A stretch of DNA of 64,000 nt from Alphaproteobacteria bacterium (GCA_028285305.1 JANQPV010000073.1:27351-91350); one strand, 5' to 3'; shown: positions 19,411 through 29,475, numbered from the stretch's first letter. Notes: generated by a model not told the origin, from the letters alone. A program made the numbers and translations.

Positions 19411-19574
19411 AGCCTCGTTGCATCTCAGTTTCTGGAAAGTGCCGCCCCCAGAACCGCTTAAACCTATACCACACAAATCGCCAATTTGGATGATTTGCAG
19501 CGTATGTATGGACAGTGATGGCGAATTCAACTTAAGTGCTGCTTAGAAAGTAGGCGGAGTAGAAAAATATTATC

Positions 19575-19847
19575 ATGTACCGGAGATTTCCGCGGCTCGC
19601 CTTGCTCGGATTGAGCGCGCTCCTCGCAGGCTGCACAACCGTTGCGCATGTGATGCCGGGGGCAGACGTCCTCTGGAAAGATGATGTCGTTTACGACGGC
19701 GACGGGCTCGAGTACCCCGAGCTGTCAACCGTGCCTGACCGGCCTGAGGCCTCGGGGGTCGAGACGGCAGAGGAAGAACTCGTCGAAACCCTCCAATCGG
19801 ACCTAGAGAGAGCGAAAGAGATCCGCAAAAGTGCGGACAATCCATAG
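19575..19847 (+). CDS. Small lipoprotein, unknown function
   Basis: A 90-residue protein with a lipoprotein signal: a basic start (MYRRFPR), a hydrophobic stretch and the lipobox LLAGC, so Cys20 would be lipidated. The mature part is short and acidic, with a helical C-terminus (ETAEEELVETLQSDLERAKEI) that could form a coiled coil. It is divergent from the PHA synthase gene and precedes the aminotransferase by 164 bases. No family is recognised. Confidence 0.7.
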   Translation: MYRRFPRLALLGLSALLAGCTTVAHVMPGADVLWKDDVVYDGDGLEYPELSTVPDRPEASGVETAEEELVETLQSDLERAKEIRKSADNP

Positions 19848-20011
19848 CCTTGGTGAGCTGGCGATGCTCACTTGGTGCCGATCTCGGGAATTGGAAAAGT
19901 GCGGTAATTTCCTAGCAAAGTCTTAGACTTTTCTGTATCAAACTCAGCCTGGCTCAAAACCGACATAATCTGGCGCAAGAACGCTGGCCGAAGCGCTGGC
20001 GGGAAGGAAAC

Positions 20012-21235
20012 ATGGATACAGAATTTCATCGCATTAAGAGGTTGCCCCCGTACGTCTTTGAGGAAGTGAACCTTCTCAAGGCGCGCGCGCGAGCGGCCGG
20101 CGATGACATTATCGATTTTGGCATGGGCAATCCGGACTTACCGACCCCTCAACATATCGTCGACAAACTCAAGGAAGCAGCTGACAAACCGAGAACACAC
20201 CGCTATTCGGCGTCCAAGGGGATCCCTGGTCTACGCCGCGCCATGGCCGCCTATTATGAGCGCCGCTTCGCTGTAAAACTTAATCCCGATACAGAAGTGA
20301 TCGCCACTCTGGGGTCCAAAGAGGGATTTGCCAACCTGGCGCAAGCGATCACGACGCCGGGCGACGCGATTCTGGTGCCCAATCCGTCTTATCCAATTCA
20401 TGCGTACGGCTTTATCATCGCGGGCGGCGTCATTCAGCATGTCCCAGCCCTGACGCCTGAGCAGTATCTAGAAAACATTTCCAAGATCGCCAATCAGTCC
20501 GCTCCGCGGCCGTCGGTACTGGTGCTTAATTATCCGTCCAATCCGACCTCCGCCGTGGTGGATTTAGACTTCTACAAAGAGATTGTGCGATTTGCCTCGC
20601 GCCATGATTTGATTGTCCTGTCGGACTTGGCGTACGCCGAGATCTACTTTGAAGGGGATCCCCCGCCGTCGATCCTTCAGGTGCCGGGCGCCAAAGCCCG
20701 CTCCGTCGAGTTCAACTCATTAAGCAAGACCTATTCAATGCCGGGATGGCGCGTGGGGTTTGCGGCCGGGAACGAACGCTTGATCGGTGCGCTCGCGAGG
20801 ATCAAGTCCTATCTCGACTATGGCGCCTTTACGCCGATCCAAGTCGCTGCCGCTGCGGCGTTGAACGGCCCCCAGGACTGCGTCGACGAAGTGCGCCGAA
20901 TCTACAAATCGCGCCGCGATTGTCTGGTTGAGAGCATGACCAACGCCGGCTGGGAGATTCCTTCCCCTCCCGGCACGATGTTCGCGTGGGCGCCACTGCC
21001 GAAGGAATATGTTCACATTGGTTCCCTGGAATTCTCTAAACTCTTGGTCGAACACGCCAAAGTCGCGGTGTCGCCGGGGGTTGGATTTGGCGAATACGGC
21101 GAAGGTTACGTGCGCGTGGCTCTGGTCGAAAACAAACACCGTATCCGTCAGGCAGCACGCAATGTTCGCAAGTTCTTGAAAGGAGCCGACGACATCCTTG
21201 CCGAATACACAAACCGCAAGACGGCTGTTCTGTGA
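20012..21235 (+). CDS. PLP-dependent aminotransferase, alanine transaminase (AlaC) type
   Basis: A class I/II aminotransferase of 407 residues. It resembles AlaC/YfdZ from its start (FHRIKRLPPYVF, then DDIIDFGMGNPDLPTP) through the PLP-lysine segment SLSKTYSMPGWRVGFAAGN. AlaC exchanges amino groups between glutamate and pyruvate; related enzymes are annotated as LL-diaminopimelate aminotransferase, and the sequence alone does not separate these fully. GGAAGGAAAC precedes the ATG. The stop overlaps the GTG start of homoserine dehydrogenase by four bases, so the two are translationally coupled, a pairing common in alphaproteobacteria. Confidence 0.88.
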   Translation: MDTEFHRIKRLPPYVFEEVNLLKARARAAGDDIIDFGMGNPDLPTPQHIVDKLKEAADKPRTHRYSASKGIPGLRRAMAAYYERRFAVKLNPDTEVIATLGSKEGFANLAQAITTPGDAILVPNPSYPIHAYGFIIAGGVIQHVPALTPEQYLENISKIANQSAPRPSVLVLNYPSNPTSAVVDLDFYKEIVRFASRHDLIVLSDLAYAEIYFEGDPPPSILQVPGAKARSVEFNSLSKTYSMPGWRVGFAAGNERLIGALARIKSYLDYGAFTPIQVAAAAALNGPQDCVDEVRRIYKSRRDCLVESMTNAGWEIPSPPGTMFAWAPLPKEYVHIGSLEFSKLLVEHAKVAVSPGVGFGEYGEGYVRVALVENKHRIRQAARNVRKFLKGADDILAEYTNRKTAVL

Positions 21236-22524
21236 CGTCACCATTGCGCATAGGGGTTGCCGGGTTGGGCACTGTAGGCGCCGCCGTTTGTGATATTCTC
21301 CTCAATTCTCAAGACCTCCTTGGCGAGCACGTAGATCGAACGATTGCGCTTTGTGGTGTCAGCGCCAGAGATCGGGAAAAAGACAGAGGCGTAGATCTCA
21401 CGGGAGTTGAATGGTTTGAGGATCCCGTCATTCTCGCCAAAGACCCCGGCATCGACGTTTTCGTCGAATTGATTGGCGGCGACAGCGGGCCCGCCTATGA
21501 CGCCGTCTCCGCCGCCCTGGCGCGGGGTACTCATGTGGTCACGGCGAACAAGGCCTTGATCGCCGCGCACGGCGTAGACCTGGCGTTGCGTGCAGAGGAA
21601 AGCGGAGCCCAGCTCAGCTTTGAGGCTGCCGTGGCAGGGGGCATACCAATCATCCGCACACTGCGAGAAGGATTGACTGGAAACCGGATCGACAAAGTAT
21701 TCGGAATTTTAAACGGCACCAGCAACTTCATTTTGACGGAGATGGAAAAATCGTCCCGCCCTTTCGCAGATGTGCTCAAAGAAGCACAAGCAAAAGGCTA
21801 TGCCGAGGCCGATCCCACATTTGACATCGAAGGACAAGACACCGCCCACAAGCTTTGCATCCTGGCCGCCCTAGGCTTTGGGATCGAAGTCTCCGACGAG
21901 AGTTTGTGCGTCGAGGGAATTTCACTGATTACTCCCGAAGACATTCGCTCGGCCGGAGAGCTCGGCTACCGGATCAAACTGTTGGGCTATGCAGCCCGGA
22001 AAGATGGGGACTGGGACTTGCGGGTCCATCCCGCATTCGTGTTGCTCGATTCACCGCTGGGCGCCGTCGACGGCGTCACGAACGCGGTGGTCTTGGAGAG
22101 CTCCCTATTGGGCCAGCTTGTTTTGGAAGGGCCGGGTGCGGGCGGCCAGGCGACGGCGTCATCGGTGGTTGCGGACGTTTGCTCCATCGCGCTTGAGAAG
22201 GCCCGGCCGGCCTTTGGTCGGAGAGCTGCCTCTCTGCGGCGCACCAATGCCTTACCCATTGGAGACATTGTGGGCGCCTTTTATCTCCGTCTCACTGTGC
22301 AAGATAAACCGGGCGTTTTGGCCCGAATCACCGACGAATGCGCACGGCATGACATTTCATTTGCGACGGTCCTGCAACGCGGAACCGACCCGGACGGAAA
22401 CGTGCCGATCGTCGTCGTCACCCACGCCTGTCAAGAATCTGCTATGGATCAAGCCATCGCTACCATCAATGAGATGCCGGAGACGATAGGATCGCCGAAA
22501 ACGATTCGGATCGTTGACTTGTAG
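21232..22524 (+). CDS. hom: Homoserine dehydrogenase
   Basis: The 430-residue enzyme reduces aspartate semialdehyde to homoserine for threonine and methionine. It has the Rossmann start GVAGLGTVGAAV, the TANKALIA segment, the catalytic core GILNGTSNFILTEME and EGQDTAHKL, and a C-terminal ACT domain (about residues 350-430, LTVQDKPGVLARITDECARHDIS) that usually senses threonine. GTG start overlaps the preceding gene by four bases. Asd, which supplies its substrate, lies about 10 kb upstream in the window. Confidence 0.95.
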   Translation: MTSPLRIGVAGLGTVGAAVCDILLNSQDLLGEHVDRTIALCGVSARDREKDRGVDLTGVEWFEDPVILAKDPGIDVFVELIGGDSGPAYDAVSAALARGTHVVTANKALIAAHGVDLALRAEESGAQLSFEAAVAGGIPIIRTLREGLTGNRIDKVFGILNGTSNFILTEMEKSSRPFADVLKEAQAKGYAEADPTFDIEGQDTAHKLCILAALGFGIEVSDESLCVEGISLITPEDIRSAGELGYRIKLLGYAARKDGDWDLRVHPAFVLLDSPLGAVDGVTNAVVLESSLLGQLVLEGPGAGGQATASSVVADVCSIALEKARPAFGRRAASLRRTNALPIGDIVGAFYLRLTVQDKPGVLARITDECARHDISFATVLQRGTDPDGNVPIVVVTHACQESAMDQAIATINEMPETIGSPKTIRIVDL

Positions 22525-22562
22525 TCCCGCCGGATAAGGCGCACAGAGAGTAGGAAACCCTT

Positions 22563-23549
22563 ATGTCCGAAGAATTGGCGAATTTAGATCGGATGCTGAC
22601 GATAGAGTTGGCGCGCGTAACGGAGGCGGCCGCCATAGCGGCAGCGGACTTGGTCGGTCGCGGCAACGAAAAAGAGGCCGACCAGGCAGCCGTTGATGCC
22701 ATGCGCCGGGCCCTCAACACAATGAACGTAGAGGGCACGGTGGTCATTGGAGAGGGCGAAAGGGATGAGGCGCCCATGCTCTATATCGGCGAAAAAGTGG
22801 GGACCGGAAATGGACCCAAGGTCGACATTGCCCTCGATCCCCTTGAGGGGACCACACTTACGGCAAAGGCCATGCCCAATGCACTGGCTGTCGTAGCGGT
22901 CGCCCAGGGCGGCACGCTTCTGCATGCCCCCGATGTTTACATGGACAAAATTGCCATCGGCAGCGGGTACAAAGAGGGTTTGGTGGATCTGGATAAATCA
23001 CCGTCCCAGAACATCAAGGATTTGGCTGAGGCCAAAGGCGTGGCCCCGAACGAAATCACCGCCTGCATTCTGGATCGGCCGCGTCATTCGGATATGATTG
23101 AAGAAGTGCGCGGCTTGGGCACAAGCATTCACCTAATTCCCGACGGAGACATAGCGGGTGTCATCCACACAACCGATCCATCGACGGGAATTGATATCTA
23201 TATGGGACAAGGGGGGGCGCCCGAAGGCGTGCTCGCCGCGGCCGCACTGCGCTGTATCGGTGGCCAAATGCAAGGCCGCTTGGTCTTTCGCAACGACGAC
23301 GAACGTGGCCGGGCCCGGCGCATTGGGATCGAAGATCTGGACAGAAAATACACGATGATGGAACTCGCAAGCGGTGACGTTATGTTTGCGGCAACCGGTG
23401 TAACCGACGGATCGATCCTCAAGGGCATCAAGGTCAAAGGGGACAAGGTTGAAACCAATACGGTGGTCATGCGCTCCCTCACGCACACGGTACGTTGGAT
23501 CACCGCGCTTCACGATGTGAACAACAAAAAGAAATACATGAAAAGCTGA
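22563..23549 (+). CDS. glpX: Class II fructose-1,6-bisphosphatase
   Basis: The 328-residue GlpX-type phosphatase removes the 1-phosphate of fructose-1,6-bisphosphate in gluconeogenesis. The metal-site sequences GEGERDEAPMLYIGEKVG and DIALDPLEGTTLTAKAMPNA are intact, as are AFxxCI-like ACILDRPRHSDMIEEVR and GQGGAPEGVLAAAALRCIGGQMQGRL. It lies 38 bases downstream of hom. Its stop is followed within about 15 bases by the likely recJ start, so hom, glpX and recJ are probably one unit. Confidence 0.95.
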   Translation: MSEELANLDRMLTIELARVTEAAAIAAADLVGRGNEKEADQAAVDAMRRALNTMNVEGTVVIGEGERDEAPMLYIGEKVGTGNGPKVDIALDPLEGTTLTAKAMPNALAVVAVAQGGTLLHAPDVYMDKIAIGSGYKEGLVDLDKSPSQNIKDLAEAKGVAPNEITACILDRPRHSDMIEEVRGLGTSIHLIPDGDIAGVIHTTDPSTGIDIYMGQGGAPEGVLAAAALRCIGGQMQGRLVFRNDDERGRARRIGIEDLDRKYTMMELASGDVMFAATGVTDGSILKGIKVKGDKVETNTVVMRSLTHTVRWITALHDVNNKKKYMKS

Positions 23550-23563
23550 TCGCAGCGCTGCAC

Positions 23564-25369
23564 ATGGTCATTGACGAAAGGAGCGATCAGTCTCATCTTG
23601 TTTTGAATGTCGAGCGCTCGCTGAGCGGCCGCGCCTGGCGGCCACGCATCCTCGACACTTCCCTTCTTGAACGTTACGCGTCCGTCGACGGAGTGTCGGA
23701 GCTATTGGCAAGGGTACTTGCCGGCCGCGGCGTTTCGCCGGACGATGTGGCCGCATACTTCCAGCCGACCCTGAAATCCGGCTTGGCGGACCCCAGCCTG
23801 ATCACCGATATGGACGCAGCTGTTGAGAGGGTCTGCGCGGCGATCGAGAATTCCGAAAAGATTCTCATTTTCGGCGATTATGATGTGGACGGCGCAACAT
23901 CAAGCGCGCTCCTCAAAAGATATTTGACCGAGATTGGCGTGGAGGCGTCAGTCTACATCCCGGATCGATTGACCGAAGGCTACGGGCCATCGGTCCCGGC
24001 CTTCGAAAAATTTGTCGAAGACCAGATTGACCTGATCATTACCCTCGACTGCGGCACCGTCGCGTTCGATCCGATTGAAGCCGCCGCTCAAGGTGGGATC
24101 GATGTGATCGTGATTGACCATCATCAACCCCCGGCCAGTCTGCCAAAGGCCTTTGCGATCATAAACCCTCATCGCACGGACGATCAATCTAACGCGGACA
24201 ATCTTTCCGCGGGCGGACTAAGCTTCATGTTTCTGGTGGGGCTGAATCGTGCTCTCCGTACCGCGGGGTACTTTCAAAAGACCGGCAGAACGGAACCGGA
24301 TCTTCGCAAGAATCTCGATCTCGTTGCCCTGTCGACCGTTTGCGACGTGATGCCGCTTCGCGGTCTCAATCGCATTTTCGTCGCCCAAGGTCTAAGAATG
24401 CTTGCCCAGACAGAAAATATGGGGCTCAGCTCCCTCCGCCGGGTCGCGGGGGCGAAAGGGGCGCCGACGACCTACGATCTGGGCTTCATTCTGGGACCCA
24501 GAATTAATGCGGGAGGCCGGATCGGCAGATCCGATTTGGGGTCCCGTTTGCTCAGCACACGCGATCCGCAAGAGGCCGAGCAACTGGCATGGTCCCTCCA
24601 TGAGCTCAACGAGCAGCGCCGGTCCATGGAGCGTCAAGTCCTGGAGCGGGCGATTGAGGGTGCCGAACGTCAGTTGGAAGAAGCACCGGACACGCGCATT
24701 CTCGTCGTATCTGAGACCGGTTGGCATCCGGGCATCGTTGGCATTGTCGCCAGCCGGATCGTCGAGCGGTTTCACCTGCCGGCCTTGGTGATCGGGATTG
24801 ATGAGGCCGGCGTGGGCAAGGGCTCGGGCCGCTCGGTTCAAAATCTTGACCTGGGCGGATTGATCGCAAGGGCCCTCGAGGCTGGGCTCCTTCGAGCGGG
24901 CGGCGGCCACGCCATGGCGGTGGGCGTCACTATAGACGAGGCGCAGCTCCAGGCATTTTCACACTTCCTTCAGGAAACGGCCACGGATCTTCAAATGGAG
25001 CCGGGAACACCGGTGCTGAAATTGGATGGAACGGTCCATCCGTCTGCGGTGTCGCGTGGAGTTTACAATGACATCCAGCGGGCGGCTCCCTTTGGCGAAG
25101 GAAATCCGGAACCGCGCTTTGCCCTTGAAGCGGTCACCGTGTCCTATGCGGATCAAGTAGGCGACGGCCATATCCGCTGTACACTGAAGGAGACCTCGTC
25201 CGGTAGGGGCATCCCGTCTATCGCCTTCCGGGTTGCCGGTGGCCCGGTCGGTGAGGCGCTTTTGAACCGCCAATTGCCCATCCACGTGGCGGGGAAAATG
25301 CGGCCTGACGCGTGGCGGGGCGGCGAGGCCATGCAGTTTCAGATCGAAGATGCCGCGCTGGCGGAGTAG
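23564..25369 (+). CDS. recJ: Single-stranded-DNA-specific exonuclease RecJ
   Basis: The roughly 601-residue 5'-3' exonuclease acts in recombination and mismatch repair. The DHH phosphoesterase motifs are visible: DYDVDGATSSALLKRY, LDCGTVAFDPIEAA and VIDHHQPPA. DHHA1 motifs follow (GWHPGIVGIVASRIVERF, RAGGGHAMAVGVTID), then a C-terminal OB-like region. The start is uncertain. An ATG at 23564 is used; an in-frame TTG at 23495 would overlap glpX by 55 bases, and no strong ribosome site exists for either. The rest of the protein is intact. Confidence 0.94.
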   Translation: MVIDERSDQSHLVLNVERSLSGRAWRPRILDTSLLERYASVDGVSELLARVLAGRGVSPDDVAAYFQPTLKSGLADPSLITDMDAAVERVCAAIENSEKILIFGDYDVDGATSSALLKRYLTEIGVEASVYIPDRLTEGYGPSVPAFEKFVEDQIDLIITLDCGTVAFDPIEAAAQGGIDVIVIDHHQPPASLPKAFAIINPHRTDDQSNADNLSAGGLSFMFLVGLNRALRTAGYFQKTGRTEPDLRKNLDLVALSTVCDVMPLRGLNRIFVAQGLRMLAQTENMGLSSLRRVAGAKGAPTTYDLGFILGPRINAGGRIGRSDLGSRLLSTRDPQEAEQLAWSLHELNEQRRSMERQVLERAIEGAERQLEEAPDTRILVVSETGWHPGIVGIVASRIVERFHLPALVIGIDEAGVGKGSGRSVQNLDLGGLIARALEAGLLRAGGGHAMAVGVTIDEAQLQAFSHFLQETATDLQMEPGTPVLKLDGTVHPSAVSRGVYNDIQRAAPFGEGNPEPRFALEAVTVSYADQVGDGHIRCTLKETSSGRGIPSIAFRVAGGPVGEALLNRQLPIHVAGKMRPDAWRGGEAMQFQIEDAALAE

Positions 25370-25427
25370 GGAGCGGCCTTACGTGTCGTACTCGGAACAC
25401 GCCCGAGGACTCAGGAAAATCAGGTAG

Positions 25428-25526
25428 CGTCATCGCGAAGCCGCGATAGCGGCTGACGCGATCCAGGAAAGCAAAGTGCAGAACGTCTGGATTGCCGCGC
25501 CGAGCTTTGCTCGTCTCGCAATGACG
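25428..25526. repeat. Intergenic palindromic repeat (CGTCAT/ATGACG ends)
   Basis: An element of 99 bases bounded by CGTCATCGCGA and its near-complement TCGCAATGACG (10 of 11 match). Inside are the hairpin AGCCGC-GATA-GCGGCT (25439-25454) and opposed GATCCAG/CTGGATT words. It resembles the element at 53692-53823 in plan. No gene overlaps it. Confidence 0.6.
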
Positions 25527-25536
25527 TCCAGGGATC

Positions 25537-26406
25537 TCAATCTTTCAAAAACGCCGTCACGTGCTCGAGAAAGATCTCCAACTGGTCGTGGTGTACCCAG
25601 TGGCCGGCTTTTTCCACATTGATGGACTTTGCATTCTGAAAGTGTTTGATGCGACCGTCAACGAGCGGGTCGGACGCCCAGGATTCCGTACCGCGGATCA
25701 ACAAAACCGGACAGGTGATCCGCTCAAAGAGCTTATATTGATCCTCGAACGGAATGCCGATCGCCGGGAAGGCCCGGATATAATTGTCGAACTTCCAGGA
25801 ATAGGTGCCGTCTTCGTTCTGACTGATCCCATGAACGGTCAAGTGACGCGCCTGGTCGGCGGACAAGTGCGCGTTTTCCGCCTGCATCCGTTCGAAGGCT
25901 TCATCGAGCGTTTTGTAGCGTTTGGGCACCCGTCCCGAAATGCCGCGCATTTCGCCGATCCATTTGTCGAGCCGATCGGCGATGGGTTGGGAGATGCGTT
26001 CTTTGACAAATTCCGGCGGCGGCCCAAGGCCCTCAATGGCGACCAGCTTGGACACGTTCTCGGGATAGACGCCCGTATGCATCAGCGAGATGTTGCCGCC
26101 CAGGGAATGGGAGACGATTTTGACCGGTGCAATGTTCTTTTGATGAATCAGCTGCGCCAGGTCGTAAATGTAGTCCGTGTGGACATAGGCCCCGCCCTGG
26201 ATCCACTGGCTGTCGCCGTGCCCCCTCAAGTCCGGCGCGAGGATGTGATAATCCTTCTCCAGTTGCTCCGCGACCCAGTCCCAACTGCGGCAATGGTCGC
26301 GGCCGCCATGCACCAACAGCAGCGGCGGGGCGTCCGGATCGCCCCATTCGGCATAGTGCAGCCGTAGCCGCTGAGAGTAAAACGTGTGGGATGTCGGACC
26401 TTTCAT
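25537..26406 (-). CDS. Alpha/beta fold hydrolase
   Basis: A 289-residue alpha/beta hydrolase from the ATG at 26406. Visible are the oxyanion segment LLLVHGGRDHCRSWDWV, LAPDLRGHGDS, the nucleophile elbow SHSLGGNISLM (Ser in G-x-S-x-G-like context S-H-S-L-G-G) and the late acid and His segments (LIRGTESWASDPL, KAGHWVHHDQLEIFLEHV). The family covers esterases, epoxide hydrolases and haloalkane dehalogenases; I cannot choose among these. Alternative in-frame starts exist at 26457 and beyond, but the longest would overlap the divergent CHAT gene. No ribosome site is strong, so the exact start is open. Confidence 0.85.
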   Translation of the reverse strand: MKGPTSHTFYSQRLRLHYAEWGDPDAPPLLLVHGGRDHCRSWDWVAEQLEKDYHILAPDLRGHGDSQWIQGGAYVHTDYIYDLAQLIHQKNIAPVKIVSHSLGGNISLMHTGVYPENVSKLVAIEGLGPPPEFVKERISQPIADRLDKWIGEMRGISGRVPKRYKTLDEAFERMQAENAHLSADQARHLTVHGISQNEDGTYSWKFDNYIRAFPAIGIPFEDQYKLFERITCPVLLIRGTESWASDPLVDGRIKHFQNAKSINVEKAGHWVHHDQLEIFLEHVTAFLKD

Positions 26407-26471
26407 GGGCGGATTTATGGGGGAATTCGGGGCCGATGTCGAGGGGCGGGCGCACATCCACCAATCGTGTC

Positions 26472-26500
26472 TTGGCGCGGATGCCTGTTTAGGTTTTAAT
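26472..26500 (+). promoter_or_regulatory. Putative promoter of the first TPR-CHAT gene
   Basis: TTGGCG (26472-26477), a 17-base spacer and TTTAAT (26495-26500). The same two boxes with the same spacing and the flanking TGTC recur before the second TPR-CHAT gene, while the spacer sequence differs, which supports real function. Confidence 0.6.
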
Positions 26501-26532
26501 TGGTCAAGGGAACACGCAAGGAAATCGGGCGG

Positions 26533-29475
26533 ATGGCTGCCGGGACGCAATCGATATGGTTGTTGGAGTGTTGCAAATGGTTGACTGCGGCGGGGTTGGT
26601 TCTGCTTAATTCGAACGCAGCACAGTCCTGTGACTCCCAGCGATTGGTTGAACTTTACACAGAGTGGTATGGGCTCTATTCCGCTGGACAATATGCCGAA
26701 AGCGAACCTTTTGCTCTTGAAAGCGTCTCCGTCGCCGTTCAAACGTGCGGCCCGGACCATCCTGAGACCGCCAGCACCCTTGGCAATCTGGCGATTGTGT
26801 ACGAAAACCAGGGCCGCTATGAGGAGGCGGAGCCCCTCTATCTACGGGCTTTGAATATCAGGGAAGACTCGCTCGGTCCGGACCAACCCGAGACTGCCGG
26901 AACACTTCAAAACCTAGCGATTTTGTATAGCAACCAGGGCCGCTATGGAGAGGCCGAACGCCTTTATCTTCGGGCCTTGAAGATCAAAGAAGATAAGCTC
27001 GGCACCAACCATCCCGATACAGCTGGAACACTTCAAAACCTGGCGATTTTGTATTGGACCCAGGGCCGCCATGGAGAGGCCGAACCCCTCTTTCTGCGGG
27101 CCTTGAAGTTCTGGGAAGACTCGCTAGGCCCGGACCATCCCGAGACCGCCCGAACCCTTGGCAACCTGGCGGCATTGTATAGAAGCCAGGGCCGCTACGG
27201 GGAGGCTGAATCCCTCTATCTGCGGGCCTTGACGATCAGAGAAGACACGCTCGGCCCGGACCATGCCGATACAGCCACGACCCTTCAAAACCTTGCGATA
27301 CTATATAAGGACCAGGGCCGGTATGGGGAGGCCGAACCCCACTATCTGCGGGCCGTGAAAATCAGGGAAGACAAGCTCGGCCCGGACCACCCTGAGACGG
27401 CCAGAGCCGTTAGCAACCTGGCGTTTTTGTATGATGATCAGGGCCGCTACGAGGAGGCGGAGCCCCTATACCTTCGGGCATTGAAGATCATGGAAGACAC
27501 GCTCGGCCCGGACCATCCCTTGACCGCCATAACCCTTCGAAACCTTGCGGGTTCGTATGAAGTTCAGGCCCGCTATGGGGAGGCAGCGGGACTCTACCAC
27601 CAAGCCCTTATCAATCTGCAGGATCGCCTATTTATGGGGGCGGACGGGGAGATTGAAGACCTGGTGCGCACCAATCTGGTGCGGGATTGGATCCTTCCTA
27701 GCATTCACCTCTTCTTAGGACGGATTCCCCTGGAGCAAAGAAGGTTTCCCGATCTTTTTGCAGCGGGTTTTGATGTCTTTCAGCGTCTTAAGACCTCCTC
27801 GGTCGGGTCAGAAATAATTCGATCAGCTCTCGTCTTGCAGGCTGAGGATCCAGATCTACGAAGTCTGGTAAAGTCGGTTGATTTCGCAAACGTTGAATTT
27901 GAGCGAATTGCGGATCTCCTGCTCACCGCAAGAGAAAAAGGCGCCAGTCCGGAAACTATCGCCGAGCTCGAAAGAGATCGAGTAATTGCGCTTGAACGCC
28001 GGGCGAAGGCACAGCAGGCACTTGAACTAAAATACCCTGATTTCGCCCTGTTCGCTCGGCCGGAACCCACGACGTTCAAGGAATTCCAGAACGATCTCCT
28101 GAGCGACGGTGAAGCTCTCATAGCCTATGCTCAGGTCGGTTATCAAGGCATGTACCTTGCCTATGTTGTCACACAAGGGGCCGTCGAGTTTGTGCCTTTT
28201 GATCTGACGGGAGAGGAGATCGAAGCGCTTGTTTCCTCGCTTCGTGCGGGAACAGCCTTGCCCTCAGGCGGGTCTTTCAGCGTGCGCGACCTAGCCAACC
28301 TGGAATTTGATCTGGGGGCGGCTCATCAGCTCTATACCGGCCTCATCGCACCGCTGGAGCCTTATCTTGTCGGCATCGATCATCTCCTGATTGTACCAGA
28401 CGGACCGCTGGAAAGCCTCTCGTTCAACTTGCTCGCAACTTCCCTTCCGCGAACGGAGGAAACCCAATCCGTAGAAGATGAGGCTGTTGAAGAATCGGAA
28501 CCTGGCGCCGAAGACCCTTTGGGGCAAGCCCGAGCTATGGCGGAGAAGGCCTGGGCATGGCTGCAAACGACCGCCGCAAGTGTTCAAGCCTCCTTGCAAA
28601 CCGACGCGGGCGCTTTTGCCCCGTACCGGGAGCCGGCATGGCTTGGCGATAAGTACGCCATCAGCACACTGCCCACAGTGGGGGCCATTGAAGCGGTTCG
28701 CAAGCTGGAAGGCTCGAGTGCGCGTCAGCCCTTGCTCGGCTTCGGCGATCCGGTGTTAGAGGGGCCGTCCAGCCGCACTGCCCAATCAGCAGGCGCGGAA
28801 GATCTCCTCACCTTGGGACTCGGCGAGTCAGCGGACGTCACCAAGGTTCGCCAATTGACCCCCATCCCTCAGACCGGAGAGCTTTTGAATGAGTTGGCAC
28901 TCGCCTTGGAAACAACTGCGGTTCATCTGTACACGGGCTCGAAAGGCACCGAGCAAGACTTAAACCTCTTGAACGAGCGCGGCCTGTTAAGGGACTATAG
29001 AACCGTTGCGTTCGCCACACATGCTCTTGTTGCTGGAGAGCTGCCCAAGCTGGGTCTCGATGAACCCGCGCTCGTTCTCACACCGCCCGCGAACGACAAC
29101 GACGTCCTCTTCTCCAACGATGGCCTTTTGCGCGCCAGTGAAGTGGTGCAGCTCAATCTGAACGCAGATTGGGTGCTGCTGACCGCGTGCAACACGGCCG
29201 CGTCCGACGGAACACTAGGGGCGGAACCACTTTCGGGTCTCGCCAAGTCCTTCTTTAAGGCCGGCTCGCGTTCTCTTCTTGTGTCTCATTGGCCCGCCGA
29301 GGCGAATGCGGCGGCAAAGCTCGTCCCCGACCTCATCAAACGCACTGCGGCCGGTGAGCCCCGAGCCGAGGCCTTGCGCCAAGCCATGATCTCCTTACGG
29401 AACGACCCGGACAATCCCCATTTCGCCCATCCGGCCCTCTGGGCGCCGTTTGTCATCGTAGGCGAGGGGGGCTAG
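26533..29475 (+). CDS. Exported TPR-CHAT (caspase-like) protease, first copy
   Basis: A 980-residue protein. Residues 1-32 form a signal peptide. C33 and C72 flank the first helical pair and could form a disulfide. Residues 76 to about 369 hold seven 42-residue tetratricopeptide repeats of kinesin-light-chain type (N-L-A-x-x-Y-x-x-Q-G-R-Y-x-E-A-E-P-L-Y-x-R-A-L). A helical linker follows, and then a C-terminal CHAT domain, a peptidase related to caspases and separase. The catalytic dyad is H830 in FATHALVAG and C886 in LLTACNTAASDG. The ATG at 26533 follows AAGGAAA; an in-frame TTG at 26500 overlaps the promoter. Its neighbours are a close paralogue and an exported hydrolase. Periplasmic or surface location is inferred from the signal peptide. 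Its substrate is unknown. Confidence 0.88.
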   Translation: MAAGTQSIWLLECCKWLTAAGLVLLNSNAAQSCDSQRLVELYTEWYGLYSAGQYAESEPFALESVSVAVQTCGPDHPETASTLGNLAIVYENQGRYEEAEPLYLRALNIREDSLGPDQPETAGTLQNLAILYSNQGRYGEAERLYLRALKIKEDKLGTNHPDTAGTLQNLAILYWTQGRHGEAEPLFLRALKFWEDSLGPDHPETARTLGNLAALYRSQGRYGEAESLYLRALTIREDTLGPDHADTATTLQNLAILYKDQGRYGEAEPHYLRAVKIREDKLGPDHPETARAVSNLAFLYDDQGRYEEAEPLYLRALKIMEDTLGPDHPLTAITLRNLAGSYEVQARYGEAAGLYHQALINLQDRLFMGADGEIEDLVRTNLVRDWILPSIHLFLGRIPLEQRRFPDLFAAGFDVFQRLKTSSVGSEIIRSALVLQAEDPDLRSLVKSVDFANVEFERIADLLLTAREKGASPETIAELERDRVIALERRAKAQQALELKYPDFALFARPEPTTFKEFQNDLLSDGEALIAYAQVGYQGMYLAYVVTQGAVEFVPFDLTGEEIEALVSSLRAGTALPSGGSFSVRDLANLEFDLGAAHQLYTGLIAPLEPYLVGIDHLLIVPDGPLESLSFNLLATSLPRTEETQSVEDEAVEESEPGAEDPLGQARAMAEKAWAWLQTTAASVQASLQTDAGAFAPYREPAWLGDKYAISTLPTVGAIEAVRKLEGSSARQPLLGFGDPVLEGPSSRTAQSAGAEDLLTLGLGESADVTKVRQLTPIPQTGELLNELALALETTAVHLYTGSKGTEQDLNLLNERGLLRDYRTVAFATHALVAGELPKLGLDEPALVLTPPANDNDVLFSNDGLLRASEVVQLNLNADWVLLTACNTAASDGTLGAEPLSGLAKSFFKAGSRSLLVSHWPAEANAAAKLVPDLIKRTAAGEPRAEALRQAMISLRNDPDNPHFAHPALWAPFVIVGEGG
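26758..27639 (+). repeat. Seven 126-bp tandem repeats encoding TPRs
   Basis: Units begin at 26758 and recur every 126 bases, each encoding one 42-residue TPR unit beginning H-P-E-T-A or a variant. The repetition lies within the gene and is protein-coding, not a CRISPR or satellite. Confidence 0.85.
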